A stretch of 64,000 nt of DNA, from assembly GCA_965223035.1 (NCBI GenBank), contig OZ244980.1, positions 5,518,001 through 5,582,000 on the forward strand, given 5' to 3'. Position numbers and translations under genes: made by a program. The notes under the pieces are model-generated. The model was not told where the DNA came from and did no database searches. It saw only the letters and a list, made by a program, of their open reading frames with translations. This DNA is from CAMDPA01 sp965223035. GTDB taxonomy: Bacteria > Pseudomonadota > Alphaproteobacteria > Rhizobiales > Hyphomicrobiaceae. Positions 52,345 through 61,078 of the stretch are shown here, piece by piece; position 1 is the stretch's first letter, and each line of letters starts with the position of its first letter.

Positions 52345-53328
52345 CTAGGCCAGAGCAACCAGCGTCAGTATCTCATCGACCACCCGGTCTGGCGTTACAC
52401 CGTCGCCATGCGCTTGATAGCTCAGCGTCAGGCGGTGGCGCAGCACATCGTGGATGATCGCCCGGACATCCTGCGGGTCGACGTAATCGCGCCCGTGCAA
52501 CCATGCATGGGAGCGTCCGCATTTGTCCAACGCCAATGAGGCGCGCGGACTGGCCCCAATTTCGATCCATCGTTTCAAGTCGTCCGAATAAACCTCCGGC
52601 GTTCGCGTCGCGAACACCAAATCAGCCATGTAGCGCTCCATTGCGTCCGCCACGTGAATGGCTGCGATCTCATGGCGCGCGGAGAAAATCGCCTGTTGCG
52701 GAACCGCTGGAGGCGGCGCGACATCAGCTTCAGAGCCGGACGCCGCCATCCTCTCCTCGCCGCGCACCAACTGGATCACCTTCACCTCGTCCTCAACGGG
52801 GGGATAGGTGATCAGGACGTGCATCAGAAATCGATCCATCTGGGCTTCCGGCAGCGGATAGGTCCCCTCCTGCTCGACCGGATTCTGGGTCGCCATCACC
52901 ATAAACAGCGGTTCCAGGCGATGGGTCTTGCCGGCCACCGTGACCTGTCGTTCCTCCATGGCCTCAAGCAGGGCGGCTTGCACCTTCGCTGGTGCCCGGT
53001 TAATTTCGTCAGCCAGAACGAGGTTGGCGAATATCGGTCCCGGCTCGAAGCGAAACCGGCCTTCGCCATCAATCTGGTAATAGACCTCGGTACCTGTCAC
53101 GTCAGAAGGCAATAGGTCGGGCGTGAATTGAATACGGCTAAATTCGGCCTCCAGATTGCGTGCCATGGCTTTGATGGCGCGCGTCTTGGCGAGCCCCGGC
53201 AATCCTTCGACCAAAAGATTTCCGTTCGCTAGAAGCCCGATGACAAGGCGCTCGATGACGGCCTGTTGTCCAATGATCGACGTCCCCATAAGAGACTTGA
53301 GGGCGAGAATATGATCTCGCGGCGTCAT
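52345..53328 (-). CDS. moxR: MoxR-type AAA+ ATPase
   Basis: A 327-residue AAA+ chaperone-like ATPase with Walker A GLPGLAKT (42-49), Walker B LVLADEIN, sensor 1 ATQNP (VMATQNPVEQEGTYPLPEAQ) and a C-terminal lid. MoxR proteins help assemble or activate vWA-domain partners such as the DUF58 and Bat proteins that follow. It is the first gene of the operon. Its upstream region (53329-53796) contains element A12 but no other gene. Confidence 0.95.
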   Translation of the reverse strand: MTPRDHILALKSLMGTSIIGQQAVIERLVIGLLANGNLLVEGLPGLAKTRAIKAMARNLEAEFSRIQFTPDLLPSDVTGTEVYYQIDGEGRFRFEPGPIFANLVLADEINRAPAKVQAALLEAMEERQVTVAGKTHRLEPLFMVMATQNPVEQEGTYPLPEAQMDRFLMHVLITYPPVEDEVKVIQLVRGEERMAASGSEADVAPPPAVPQQAIFSARHEIAAIHVADAMERYMADLVFATRTPEVYSDDLKRWIEIGASPRASLALDKCGRSHAWLHGRDYVDPQDVRAIIHDVLRHRLTLSYQAHGDGVTPDRVVDEILTLVALA

Positions 53329-53484
53329 GCACCCTCCTGCAACAAATGACGTTGACTTGACGCTGTTAAATGCGTGCCGCGGTTAGGCTCGCCGCCAGAA
53401 GCTTGACCGCGTTCGTTGGCCTCAGCGGCAGCGGCTCCACCGGCCGATATGGTCATGACTGTCGCTGCCAGCTGGGCAATCCTA

Positions 53485-53548
53485 AAGCGTTTCGGTGTGG
53501 GCTGGAACCATCCCGCTTCCCCAGCCCCACCTGCACGCGATGCACCGC
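53485..53548 (+). repeat. Hairpin element family A, copy A12 (partial)
   Basis: AAGCGTTTCGGTGTGGGCTG, GAACC, CCCGCTTCCCCAGCCCCACC, then the sequence diverges; the return arm is absent. It lies upstream of moxR. Confidence 0.7.
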
Positions 53549-53796
53549 CCACCAGACCTATCAGCTGACCGCGAGCACACACCCCTAAAACTCCAACAAT
53601 GAGATATCTCAGCCCATCAGCAGGCGTGGCGGCGAAAGCCAAGATGGCACATGGATTAGACCAACCACATCATCGGCAGCCGCCAGGGAGCCGGTCAGCA
53701 TGACGCAAAGAGCAGCGCTCAAGGCACACGCTATCGCGCAGTCTCTCGTGTCAACGCCCGCCTTTGCGGCAACTCAGTTGGACCGCGATCCGACGG

Positions 53797-54135
53797 TTAA
53801 GCAGGGTCGGCGAATATTTTGAAGGGATCGGATTGCTGCTGGTTTGGCAGTGCAGCCACACCGCCCGGCTTGACGGACAACGTCTCCGGCTTCGGTGGAG
53901 CCGGAAGTCGGCCGATCAGCGTTGCTGCATCGACAAGCTTCCGCGCCAATCGCTCGCGACCGTCCTGGTACTCCCGCATGGCCTGTTCAACTTCGGCAAT
54001 CAAATCATTGTTTGCCAGTTGCAGCCTACGTGCCGCTTCGCGGACAAGGCTGAGTTCGTGAGCATGGTTCTCTTCCGCTCGAAGTTGGAGGGCATTCAGA
54101 GCTTCCATGATGTCAACGTCATTTGTCATCGGCAT
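53797..54135 (-). CDS. Hypothetical coiled-coil protein, paralogue 1
   Basis: A 112-residue, helix-forming protein with regular hydrophobic heptads (MEALNALQLRAEENHAHEL, REAARRLQLANNDLIAEVEQ) and a conserved block LVDAATLIGRLPAPPKPE. It resembles the protein at 54476-54916 over most of its length, so the two arose by duplication. AGGAA precedes the ATG at 54135; a longer frame upstream looks non-coding. Family not recognised. It may be a structural or cytoskeletal protein. Independent of the moxR operon. Confidence 0.68.
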   Translation of the reverse strand: MPMTNDVDIMEALNALQLRAEENHAHELSLVREAARRLQLANNDLIAEVEQAMREYQDGRERLARKLVDAATLIGRLPAPPKPETLSVKPGGVAALPNQQQSDPFKIFADPA

Positions 54136-54340
54136 CGAAATTCCTGCGTTTGAAACGCAACCTAAAAATTGTTTTATATAGCGCTCAACAAATCCGCTGA
54201 ACAATTGCCAAAAAAATGAGTGATTCGCGATGACTTGGTGGATCTTTCCCACAGGCGCGACGGCGGCGAGACATCGTCCATTCGCGGGATGTCAGCAATT
54301 TTCCATCGACGCACACTTTGGGCGCCGCGCCGTCAGACAC

Positions 54341-54479
54341 CTTGGAGCAGCCTGCTATTCATCGGCATCGGAACGATCCCGCCGAAAAGCAGAAAGGTGC
54401 TTGACACTTTAGGGGCGATCATCTTGTGCCTTAAATGGGAACCGGCATTGCGGTTGCCATTTAAGGCACGATGATCTAG
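54341..54479 (-). repeat. Hairpin element family B, copy B14 (full, minus orientation)
   Basis: GGAGCAGCCTGC, decayed hairpin 2 with TTCATCGGCATCGG, linker GACACTTTAGGGGCGATCATC, then hairpin 1 pairing TGCCTTAAATGG with CCATTTAAGGCA (consensus changed on both sides), ending CGATGATCTAG. The terminal TAG on the minus strand is the stop of the next gene. Confidence 0.9.
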
Positions 54480-54916
54480 CCGTTCAGCAGCGGGGCGATC
54501 TGCTCGCGAATAGCACCTTCTACGGATCCGGATGCTGGCGCCGTGGGACTTTCCGGCTTCGCACGCTCGCTCGTCTGAGCGACCTGCATGTGTTCGTGAC
54601 GGATTAAGTCGGCCGCGTCATTTTCGAGGGTGGGTCCGGCGGAGGAGTCCTCGCTGTAGCCAATTCCCTCCAGCGCTTCCTCGAACTTGGCCGGCTTAGG
54701 CAACCGACCAAGGCCCTGCGCCAGCCCCACCAGCGCGGCCGCAATGCCTTCGCGACGTTGCAGGTGCGCAGCGACAACGGCTTCGATCTGGGCGCGCAGC
54801 TCATTGTCGGCCAGCATCAGCGCACGGTCGAGATCGCGGACGGTTTTCAACTCATCCGCCATTTGATCCGTGAGACGCATTTTTAGGATTGCGAGCTCTT
54901 CAGCGAGTGCAGCCAT
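54476..54916 (-). CDS. Hypothetical coiled-coil protein, paralogue 2
   Basis: A 146-residue protein paralogous to the gene at 53797: MAALAEELAILKMRLTDQM, DELKTVRDLDRALMLADNEL, then the block LVGLAQGLGRLPKPAKFEE, matching LVDAATLIGRLPAPPKPE of its neighbour. A disordered acidic/Pro-Ser tail of about 60 residues is added, ending QIAPLLNG. AGGGAAA precedes the ATG. Its stop TAG is inside element B14, so its last residues may have been fixed by the insertion. Function unknown. Confidence 0.72.
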   Translation of the reverse strand: MAALAEELAILKMRLTDQMADELKTVRDLDRALMLADNELRAQIEAVVAAHLQRREGIAAALVGLAQGLGRLPKPAKFEEALEGIGYSEDSSAGPTLENDAADLIRHEHMQVAQTSERAKPESPTAPASGSVEGAIREQIAPLLNG

Positions 54917-55484
54917 GGTTTTCCCTCAGTCATGGAACACAAACGCCTTGGCACTGGTTTTCCGCACAGGTTGCTCCGACTGTTGTGCACCTACCGGAGC
55001 GCAAAAACAACACCGCCGCGGAAAATTCGTTGTTGGCTTGGCTTTCCGTCCACAACTTAAGGCCGTTGCAAGCAACGAGTCCTGCCGTGGCAGTTTTGGC
55101 TTATCGCGGCCATTGCCCCGGCGATAAGGCTCAGGCCGCCTGACCTCAGCTTATTGATAAAGCTGCAATTTTTACAGGCATGCGGACACCGATCGCCAGT
55201 TCTGACAAATCCCCCGCAGCCTGAAATTTGCATATTAAGTCGGCCTGTTAATGCTGGATAAAGCTGGTGGCTGCTGCTGGCGAACGCGACCAACGCCGAG
55301 CGACCCGTCGTCCACCGGACGCCGGTTAGACGACCGAGCGTCGCGCCGCCTATAACACTTCCAATATCAACGTTATTGACCCGATTCGATCGTACGAACA
55401 ATCGCCATTTCGTTGCCTGCAGCGACTGGCGTATAGTTCGTCCAGATCATTTTTGCCTTAGCCGGAATGGCGTTGCCGCCCCCT
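54917..55484. other. Intergenic region without supported gene
   Basis: About 570 bases. A minus-strand frame over 55057-55401 has plausible composition in places (GSVIGGATLGRLTGVRW) but no ribosome site or family. Family B remnant B15 lies at the right end. Confidence 0.4.
55443..55478 (+). repeat. Family B remnant, copy B15
   Basis: CAGATCATTTTTGCCTTAGC then CGGAATGGCGTTGCC resembles the left flank and first arm of hairpin 1 (GATCATCTTTGCGCCTTAAA); the rest is missing. Confidence 0.55.
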
Positions 55485-56282
55485 TTAGCGCTCGCCTGCC
55501 AGCCGCGCCGTGTAGGCGCGCAGTTTTTGGGCAACCGTCCCGTCGTACGCCGCGTCAAACTCGTCTTTGCAGCCAAGCGCCGTCACAGCTCCAACCATCC
55601 GGCCCAGCGGATCATATAGCGGCGCTGCCAGTGCCGCGATGTCTGCCTGGAATTCGCCAAGGGTGCGGCCCAAGCCGGAGGCACGCGTTTCACGCGTGAC
55701 CGCATCGATGCGCGCAACGAGTTCCGCATCCGCGCTGTCCTCCAATTCCGATTGGAGCAGGCTGGCCGTAAGCTCGGGAGGTAGAAATGCGAGGAACGCG
55801 CGGCCGGTCGCGGAGCTCAGCAAGGGCATGGTCGATCCGACGTGGACGATCACCGTCAGCGCCCGGCGGCTGTCCTCCCATCGCAGGATGATGGGACCCT
55901 TGTCACTCCAGGCCGACGTAAAGCACGTGGCCCAAATGTCATCACGCAGATCTACAAGGCCGGCGCCGGCCCGATCAATGACGTCAAAGCGGTTAAGTGC
56001 GGAGACGCCGACCCGGAGCGCCATCGGTCCCAGATCGTAGCGATTCGATGCTTGGGACTGCACGACCATGCCGCAAGCGACGAAACTGGCAAGGTAGCGG
56101 TGCGCTTTCGCGGCGGGCATGCGGGCGGCGACGGCGATGTCCTTCAACTGCATTGGGCGATCGGCGCTGGCCAATACGTCGATCAAACCCATGCCGACCT
56201 CGATCGCGCCGATACCGCGCCTTGACGGGCGGGCATGATCTGCTCGTCCGCTCGGGGCTCTGCCTTCAAGATGCTTGGTCAT
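55485..56282 (-). CDS. IclR-family transcriptional regulator
   Basis: A 265-residue regulator. N-terminal winged helix-turn-helix (LIDVLASADRPMQLKDIA, RMPAAKAHRYLASFVACG) and C-terminal ligand-binding domain with RAFLAFLPPELTASLL and GAVTALGC near the end. The start at 56282 (MTKHLEGRAP) is preferred to a longer low-complexity frame. It is divergent from the P450 gene, 86 bases between starts, and so probably controls it and perhaps the genes downstream. IclR members usually sense aromatic or small organic acids. Confidence 0.94.
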   Translation of the reverse strand: MTKHLEGRAPSGRADHARPSRRGIGAIEVGMGLIDVLASADRPMQLKDIAVAARMPAAKAHRYLASFVACGMVVQSQASNRYDLGPMALRVGVSALNRFDVIDRAGAGLVDLRDDIWATCFTSAWSDKGPIILRWEDSRRALTVIVHVGSTMPLLSSATGRAFLAFLPPELTASLLQSELEDSADAELVARIDAVTRETRASGLGRTLGEFQADIAALAAPLYDPLGRMVGAVTALGCKDEFDAAYDGTVAQKLRAYTARLAGER

Positions 56283-56368
56283 GGGCGAATTTGCTGGATT
56301 GACAAACGGGGCTCTAGTTTTACTATGTGAAACACGATTAAACAATACGTAACTTGGGAGGCATGCAC

Positions 56369-57625
56369 ATGGCGACCGACAGGGCCTCAAACGACACGAG
56401 CGACACCGAGCGTCCGCACCTGGCGGACATCGCCAGCTTTGATTTGCTGAAACTGCCCAGCGATTTCGTGCCGGAGGCACCGAGCTATTTCGCGGCGCTG
56501 CGCACGCACAGCCCGATCCACCGCAATTCCGATGGCTCGTTTGTGCTGACCAAATACGATGACCTGTTGACGGTCTACCGCGACCCTGCGGTCTGGAGCT
56601 CGGACAAAAAAATCGAGTTCAATGCCAAGTTTGGCGATTCGCCCCTCTATGAGCACCACACGACGAGCTTGGTCTTTCGTGATCCGCCTGACCATACCAG
56701 GATTCGTAAGCTGTTCCAGGCCGCCTTCACCCGCAAGGCGCTGGCGGCATTGGAGCCGCGCATTGACCAGCTGGTCGACACCTATTTGGATGAATTGGAG
56801 GATCGCCGCAAAATGGAGGTCGTCTCCGATTTTTCCTTCAAGCTGCCGGTCGAGGTCGTATGCGATATGCTGGGTGTACCGAGTTCCGACCGCATTTTGA
56901 TCCGCGACTGGGCGCTGCAAATCCTCGGGGCGCTGGAGCCGGTGCTGAGCGAAGCCCAGTTCAACGCTGGCTGCGAGGCGGTGGAGGGCTTCAAGGCATA
57001 CCTGCGCGCGCACATCGCCGAGCGACGGGCCAACCCCGGTAGCGCACGAGAAGGCGAGATCATCACAGCGCTGATCGAAGCGGAGGAGGATGGCGAAAAG
57101 CTCAGTGAGATCGAGCTGTTGCACCAATGCATTTTTCTGCTCAACGCCGGGCACGAGACCTCGACCAACATGATTTCACATGGGGTGCACGAGATGTTAC
57201 GTCACCCTGATCAAATCGCTAGGCTCCGCGCCGACCCGTCGTTGATCGAGGGCGCCGTTGAGGAAATTCTGCGGTTTCAAGCGCCGATCCAGATCAACAA
57301 CCGCCGCGCCATTGAAGACACCGCACTATCCGGCACGCCCATGCCGGCGGGCAGCACGGTGCATATGATGATCGGGGCCGCAAACCGAGACCCGGCACAA
57401 TTCCCGCAGCCGGATAAGTTTGATATCGCGCGTCGACCAAACAGGCATCTGTCGTTCGGTCTTGGGGTTCACATCTGCGCGGGAAACTCGCTCGCGCGGA
57501 TCGAAGGCAAAATCGCATTCGGCAAGCTGTTTTCCCGTTTTCCGACTCTGCGGTTAGAAGCGCCAGCGATGCTGTCCAATCGTATCCGATTTCGCGAGGT
57601 CACCGAACTTAACGTCGCGATCTAG
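56369..57625 (+). CDS. Cytochrome P450
   Basis: Soluble bacterial P450 of 418 residues. I-helix AGHETSTNM (oxygen activation), ExxR in EEILRF, and haem loop FGLGVHICAGNSLAR with the Cys ligand. HTRIRKLFQAAFTRKA and RDPPDH fit the class. GGAGG lies seven bases before the ATG at 56369; ATG at 56363 is too close. The start of the protein has no membrane anchor. It uses a ferredoxin/reductase not found here. The IclR regulator is divergent, and the tiny secreted peptide gene and MBL-fold gene follow on the same strand. Substrate unknown. Confidence 0.95.
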   Translation: MATDRASNDTSDTERPHLADIASFDLLKLPSDFVPEAPSYFAALRTHSPIHRNSDGSFVLTKYDDLLTVYRDPAVWSSDKKIEFNAKFGDSPLYEHHTTSLVFRDPPDHTRIRKLFQAAFTRKALAALEPRIDQLVDTYLDELEDRRKMEVVSDFSFKLPVEVVCDMLGVPSSDRILIRDWALQILGALEPVLSEAQFNAGCEAVEGFKAYLRAHIAERRANPGSAREGEIITALIEAEEDGEKLSEIELLHQCIFLLNAGHETSTNMISHGVHEMLRHPDQIARLRADPSLIEGAVEEILRFQAPIQINNRRAIEDTALSGTPMPAGSTVHMMIGAANRDPAQFPQPDKFDIARRPNRHLSFGLGVHICAGNSLARIEGKIAFGKLFSRFPTLRLEAPAMLSNRIRFREVTELNVAI

Positions 57626-58024
57626 GCTGCTACCGCGACGACCAGCGACTGCGGTCAGGATGCAATGGCGGCTTGTTATCGACCGGTGCCCGAGTGGCGC
57701 TCGGCGAGTGCGTCGTGCCCGAAGTGTCGAGCAACTTTCTGGTTCTCATCGGAAGCCTCCCGCATCCGATGCAGCGCAGGTTGCTCGTACGCCTTCGCAG
57801 AGCCGTTCTGTGCCGCACCAGACCACACCGGCTGGATCCGAGCGTGAGACGCCCAACGCGCTTGACTGGGCAGCAGCCCAAAACAGGCCACGGACCTCAA
57901 CCAACTTCACGAACGCGTGAGGAGACAGATCGGCTTCCCGCGCCGGGCGTATCACCCGTCGACTGCGCACGACAAACCGTGCTCAGCCGCAAACCGTCCC
58001 GAACAGTGTCGATTGGAGATGATC
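57626..58024. other. Intergenic region with family B remnant
   Basis: About 400 bases between the P450 and the small peptide gene. Contains B16; otherwise several overlapping shadow frames with no support. Confidence 0.4.
57728..57787 (+). repeat. Family B hairpin 2-like remnant, copy B16
   Basis: CGAGCAACTTTCTGG...CAGGTTGCTCG flanks retained (GAGCAAC/GTTGCTC pair), with the inner stem changed to TCTCATCGG/CCGATGCAG. The CTAG ends are lost. Confidence 0.68.
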
Positions 58025-58159
58025 ATGCCGAGCATTGTTACCGCGCTTAGCCTGTCGATCCTCATGCTGGCCGGCGCCGCCACTGTCCAGGCCGATGAGG
58101 TTGTGCAAGGCAACGGCTGGGCCAATGATGCCTTCACGGTCAGCCCTGGCGGCTGGTGA
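58025..58159 (+). CDS. Very small secreted peptide, 44 residues
   Basis: Signal-peptide-like MPSIVTALSLSILMLAGAAT followed by a predicted cut after VQA and a mature peptide of about 21 residues: DEVVQGNGWANDAFTV then SPGGW. GGAG lies seven bases before the ATG. Two Trp, Gly-rich end, acidic. Shorter than typical genes, so it could be a chance frame; the ribosome site and clean signal peptide favour a real gene. It lies between a P450 and an MBL-fold protein. Confidence 0.5.
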   Translation: MPSIVTALSLSILMLAGAATVQADEVVQGNGWANDAFTVSPGGW

Positions 58160-58176
58160 TCCGCTGTGTGCAACGC

Positions 58177-58200
58177 GCTGGCCCCTGTTTTGGGGCCAGC
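58177..58200 (+). terminator. GC-rich stem-loop downstream of the small peptide gene
   Basis: GCTGGCCCC (58177-58185) and GGGGCCAGC (58192-58200) pair perfectly around the 6-base loop TGTTTT, 18 bases after the peptide stop. No T-run follows, so it would be a 3'-stabilising structure or an atypical terminator. Confidence 0.6.
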
Positions 58201-58439
58201 ATCACAACGATGGCATAAAGAGGGTACGCTCGCTGAATGTGCCCTTCATGCAAGTCTAATCCGCGACGGTGCGACGCGCCACCTGATGTTCAATTGCGTT
58301 TCGTTCGCGGCGGGCTGTCTGATACATCGCTCCAACAAGGCCGATGGTGGCTGGCACGGGCGGCTACCGCTGACGACAGACACGAAGGTTTAGACCTGAG
58401 CTGGCAATAACTCAGCTGGAACGTGGGAGGCTGTTACAG

Positions 58440-59438
58440 ATGCTCAAGGACAGGCGACAAATTTCACGTCGCGAGGCGATTGCGGGAACGGCCTTTGCCG
58501 CGGCCGGCGCAGCTACGGTATCGCTGACCGCATCGCGGCCGACGTTAGCCAAGGCACCGATGGGTGGTGCCCCTTACACGCCATTTCGTCGGATCAAGCT
58601 CGGTGCTTTCGAGGTTATGACCGTCTCGGATGGATTCGCGAATGTGTCGAGGGTGTTTCCGATTTTCGGTCATAACCAGTCGGCCGAAACCGTCGCGAAC
58701 CACATGCAGCAGAACAACCTGCCCGGCAACGCAATGCAAATCGGTTTTGCGCCGGTTATCGTCAATACCGGCAACGCGTTGGTGCTGTTCGACACCGGCA
58801 ACGGGTCCGGCCGCGGCCCCACCCGCGGGCACCTAACGAAGGCGCTGGCGAACGCCGGCTTGTCGCCTGAGCAAGTCGACGTCGTCGTGTTGACCCATTT
58901 CCACCCAGACCATATTGGCGGCCTCAGCGAAGGCGGTAAGCCCACTTTCCCGAATGCGCGCTACGTGACCGGCGAGGCCGAGAACAATTATTGGACGTCA
59001 AAGCGGGTCACCGAAAGCACCGATAAAAACATGCAGGCGCGTTCCAAATTGGTGCAATCCAAAGTCGTGCCGTTGGCCGACAAAACCAAATTCATCAAAG
59101 GTGGCGTCGACGTCGTCTCCGGCATTACGGCGATCGAAGCGTTCGGCCACACGCCGGGACACATGATCTATAACATTGAGAGCAATGGAAAACGGCTGCT
59201 GCTGTTCGCCGATGCGACCAACCATTATGTGGCCTCACTGCAAAAGCCAGAATGGCACGTGATATTCGATATGGATAAGGACGCGGCCATCGCGTCGCGC
59301 AAAAAAATTCTCGATATGGCCGCCGCCGATAAAGTTCCGACGACGGGATATCATATGCCATTTCCCGCCGTCGGATTTATAGAAAAGGTGGGCGACGCAT
59401 ACCGATGGGTTCCCATTAGCTACCAGCTCGACATTTGA
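58440..59438 (+). CDS. Metallo-beta-lactamase-fold hydrolase with Tat-type leader
   Basis: A 332-residue protein. The N-terminus ISRREAIAGTAFAAAGAA is a twin-arginine signal. The mature part has the MBL metal motif THFHPDHIGG, a following His in AFGHTPGHM and Asp in LFADATNH, the standard two-metal set. Such proteins are lactonases, esterases or thioester hydrolases; the substrate is unknown. The Tat signal places it in the periplasm. ATG at 58440, preceded by TGGGAGG. Confidence 0.93.
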   Translation: MLKDRRQISRREAIAGTAFAAAGAATVSLTASRPTLAKAPMGGAPYTPFRRIKLGAFEVMTVSDGFANVSRVFPIFGHNQSAETVANHMQQNNLPGNAMQIGFAPVIVNTGNALVLFDTGNGSGRGPTRGHLTKALANAGLSPEQVDVVVLTHFHPDHIGGLSEGGKPTFPNARYVTGEAENNYWTSKRVTESTDKNMQARSKLVQSKVVPLADKTKFIKGGVDVVSGITAIEAFGHTPGHMIYNIESNGKRLLLFADATNHYVASLQKPEWHVIFDMDKDAAIASRKKILDMAAADKVPTTGYHMPFPAVGFIEKVGDAYRWVPISYQLDI

Positions 59439-59493
59439 TCACACGCCTTGGATCACACGACACGCAAGTAGCCGTACCGTACGGCGCAGAACG

Positions 59494-59585
59494 AGTGATG
59501 CAAGCTGGGACCATCCTGCTCCTCCAGCCCGGGCACCCAGAAAATCATGCGATTGGGTGGCCGGGCAGGGGGGCGGGCCGGCATC
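59494..59585 (+). repeat. Hairpin element family A, copy A13 (shortened)
   Basis: GAGTGATGCAAGCTGGGACC, imperfect stem CTGCTCCTCCAGCCCGGGCACCC-type arm with return GGGTGGCCGGGCAGGGGGGC, then GGGCCGGCATCG. The terminal palindrome and GATCTAG are missing. Confidence 0.75.
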
Positions 59586-59620
59586 GAAAAACCACAAAAA
59601 ACCGGCGGGCAATGCGGAAG

Positions 59621-59953
59621 CTACTCGGCGGCTTGCGCCGGACTGTCATATTCGATCACCTTGCCCGCCTTCGGATCGGCGGTCATCATCAGCTCGAAAT
59701 AGCGGATTTGCGGTTCATGTCCGCCGGTGCGCGCCATGACGGCTTGGCGCCAGGTTTCGTCGTGGGCACGTTGTGCCGCCGCCTTGGATGGCCACACGTA
59801 AACCGCACCTCCATACTCGCCGTCACGGAGAAAATGCTTGGCGATCAGCTCGGAATTGGCGAGCCATTGTTGCACTGCCTCACGGGCACCGGCGTATTCT
59901 TGATCACGGCTTAAGCCGTCGCGATTTTTGAAAGTGACCAACTCGATGATCAT
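59621..59953 (-). CDS. ABM-fold monooxygenase-like protein
   Basis: A 110-residue protein in the ferredoxin-like antibiotic-biosynthesis-monooxygenase/YdhR fold: MIIELVTFKNRDGL, EAVQQWLANSELIAKHFL, EYGGAVYVWPSKAAAQRAHD. Such proteins act on small hydrophobic quinols or are non-catalytic dimers. Start at 59953 with AAGGGAGA upstream. Between the MBL-fold gene and the dehydrogenase cluster. A similar fold is common near aromatic or polyketide pathways. Confidence 0.8.
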   Translation of the reverse strand: MIIELVTFKNRDGLSRDQEYAGAREAVQQWLANSELIAKHFLRDGEYGGAVYVWPSKAAAQRAHDETWRQAVMARTGGHEPQIRYFELMMTADPKAGKVIEYDSPAQAAE

Positions 59954-60087
59954 GGCTTGTCTCCCTTGGGCTATCGCTGTCGTCGCTTTGCCAATGCTGG
60001 CCGGCTCTAACCAAGTCCTCATTGCGCGTGCGCAAACCCCACGCCCATACTCGTCATGGGGCGAGCGCGAAATGCCGTTGCCGATCG

Positions 60088-61035
60088 TTAATGCTCGACG
60101 ACATTGACAAGGTCCTGCAACCGCCCGGCCAGAAAAGCCTGCATGTTTTGCACTACGATCGGCATGACATGGTCTTCATACTCCGCAAAATAGCCGCCGA
60201 TGTGAGGGCTTAGAAAGACGTTCGGCATGTCCCAAAACGGACTCGTGGGCGGCAACGGGCGCTGGCTGACGACGTCAAGACCCGCGCCGGCGATTCGCCC
60301 CGTTTGCAGGACCTCGATCAGGGCCGCCTCATCAACGGTCTCGCCGCGGCCGACATTGATGAAAATTGCATTCTTCGACAGGGCATTGAGCACGTTTCGG
60401 CCGATCGCGGCGACGTTATCCTTGCCGCCCGGCAACACGTTGATGAGGTAATCCGCCCGGCCGGCGGCATCGGCCAGCGCAGAGGCGGGCATCATCTCGT
60501 CAAAACCAGCAATCCGCCGCGGCGTGTGGGACACGCCGATTACGTGCATGCCGAAGGCCTTGAGCAATTGTCCGATGCCGATCCCGCTGACGCCAATCCC
60601 GACGATCACCGCGGTCTTACCTGCCATTATGGGCCATGGCCTGCCGCGATCCCAGCGCTTTGCGTGCTTGTCACGGACCAATCGCTCAACGGCGCGGCTG
60701 ACCGCCAGCATCAGGAGCGCCACCGTCTCACGCATCGGTGCGGCATGAATGCCGCGCGCGCTGGTCAGTATGACGTGTGGCCTGAAACTGGGATGGCGCA
60801 GGAACTGATCAACGCCGGTGGCAAGCGATTGAACCCAGGCGAGCCGGGTGGCGCCGCGAAATAGGTCGTCTGTCAGATCGTTGCCAAAGGAAATCAGCAC
60901 ATCGATATCGGACAAGCCGGTCTCTACCTTGTCCGGTGAAGCGGCCGCATGCAGCTTCAGCGACGGGAAATGGCGCGCGAGTTCGTCCCGATAGGCCTCG
61001 GCAAAGCCATCAATGATCAGCACTGATTTGGTCAA
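60088..61035 (-). CDS. D-2-hydroxyacid dehydrogenase-like protein lacking the catalytic glutamate
   Basis: A 315-residue NAD-binding protein: VGIGVSGIGIGQLLKAFGM (Rossmann) and catalytic Arg in INVGRGETVDEAALI and His in LSPHIGGYF. The usual Glu of VFEEEPLP-type motifs is replaced: the line reads GLDVVSQRPLPPTSPFW, with Arg before Pro where family members have Glu. It therefore may act poorly or differently on hydroxyacids. On the minus strand, paired with the M24 gene; a normal paralogue lies at 62610. Confidence 0.88.
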   Translation of the reverse strand: MTKSVLIIDGFAEAYRDELARHFPSLKLHAAASPDKVETGLSDIDVLISFGNDLTDDLFRGATRLAWVQSLATGVDQFLRHPSFRPHVILTSARGIHAAPMRETVALLMLAVSRAVERLVRDKHAKRWDRGRPWPIMAGKTAVIVGIGVSGIGIGQLLKAFGMHVIGVSHTPRRIAGFDEMMPASALADAAGRADYLINVLPGGKDNVAAIGRNVLNALSKNAIFINVGRGETVDEAALIEVLQTGRIAGAGLDVVSQRPLPPTSPFWDMPNVFLSPHIGGYFAEYEDHVMPIVVQNMQAFLAGRLQDLVNVVEH

Positions 61036-61078
61036 TTGAGGTTTCCCTCGGATCGACGTCGCGTCATTCGACTGTGCC

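Noticed and set aside
2347..57787. Repeats as a CRISPR array
   Set aside because: Copies are kilobases apart, in both orientations, palindromic and without regular spacers or cas genes.
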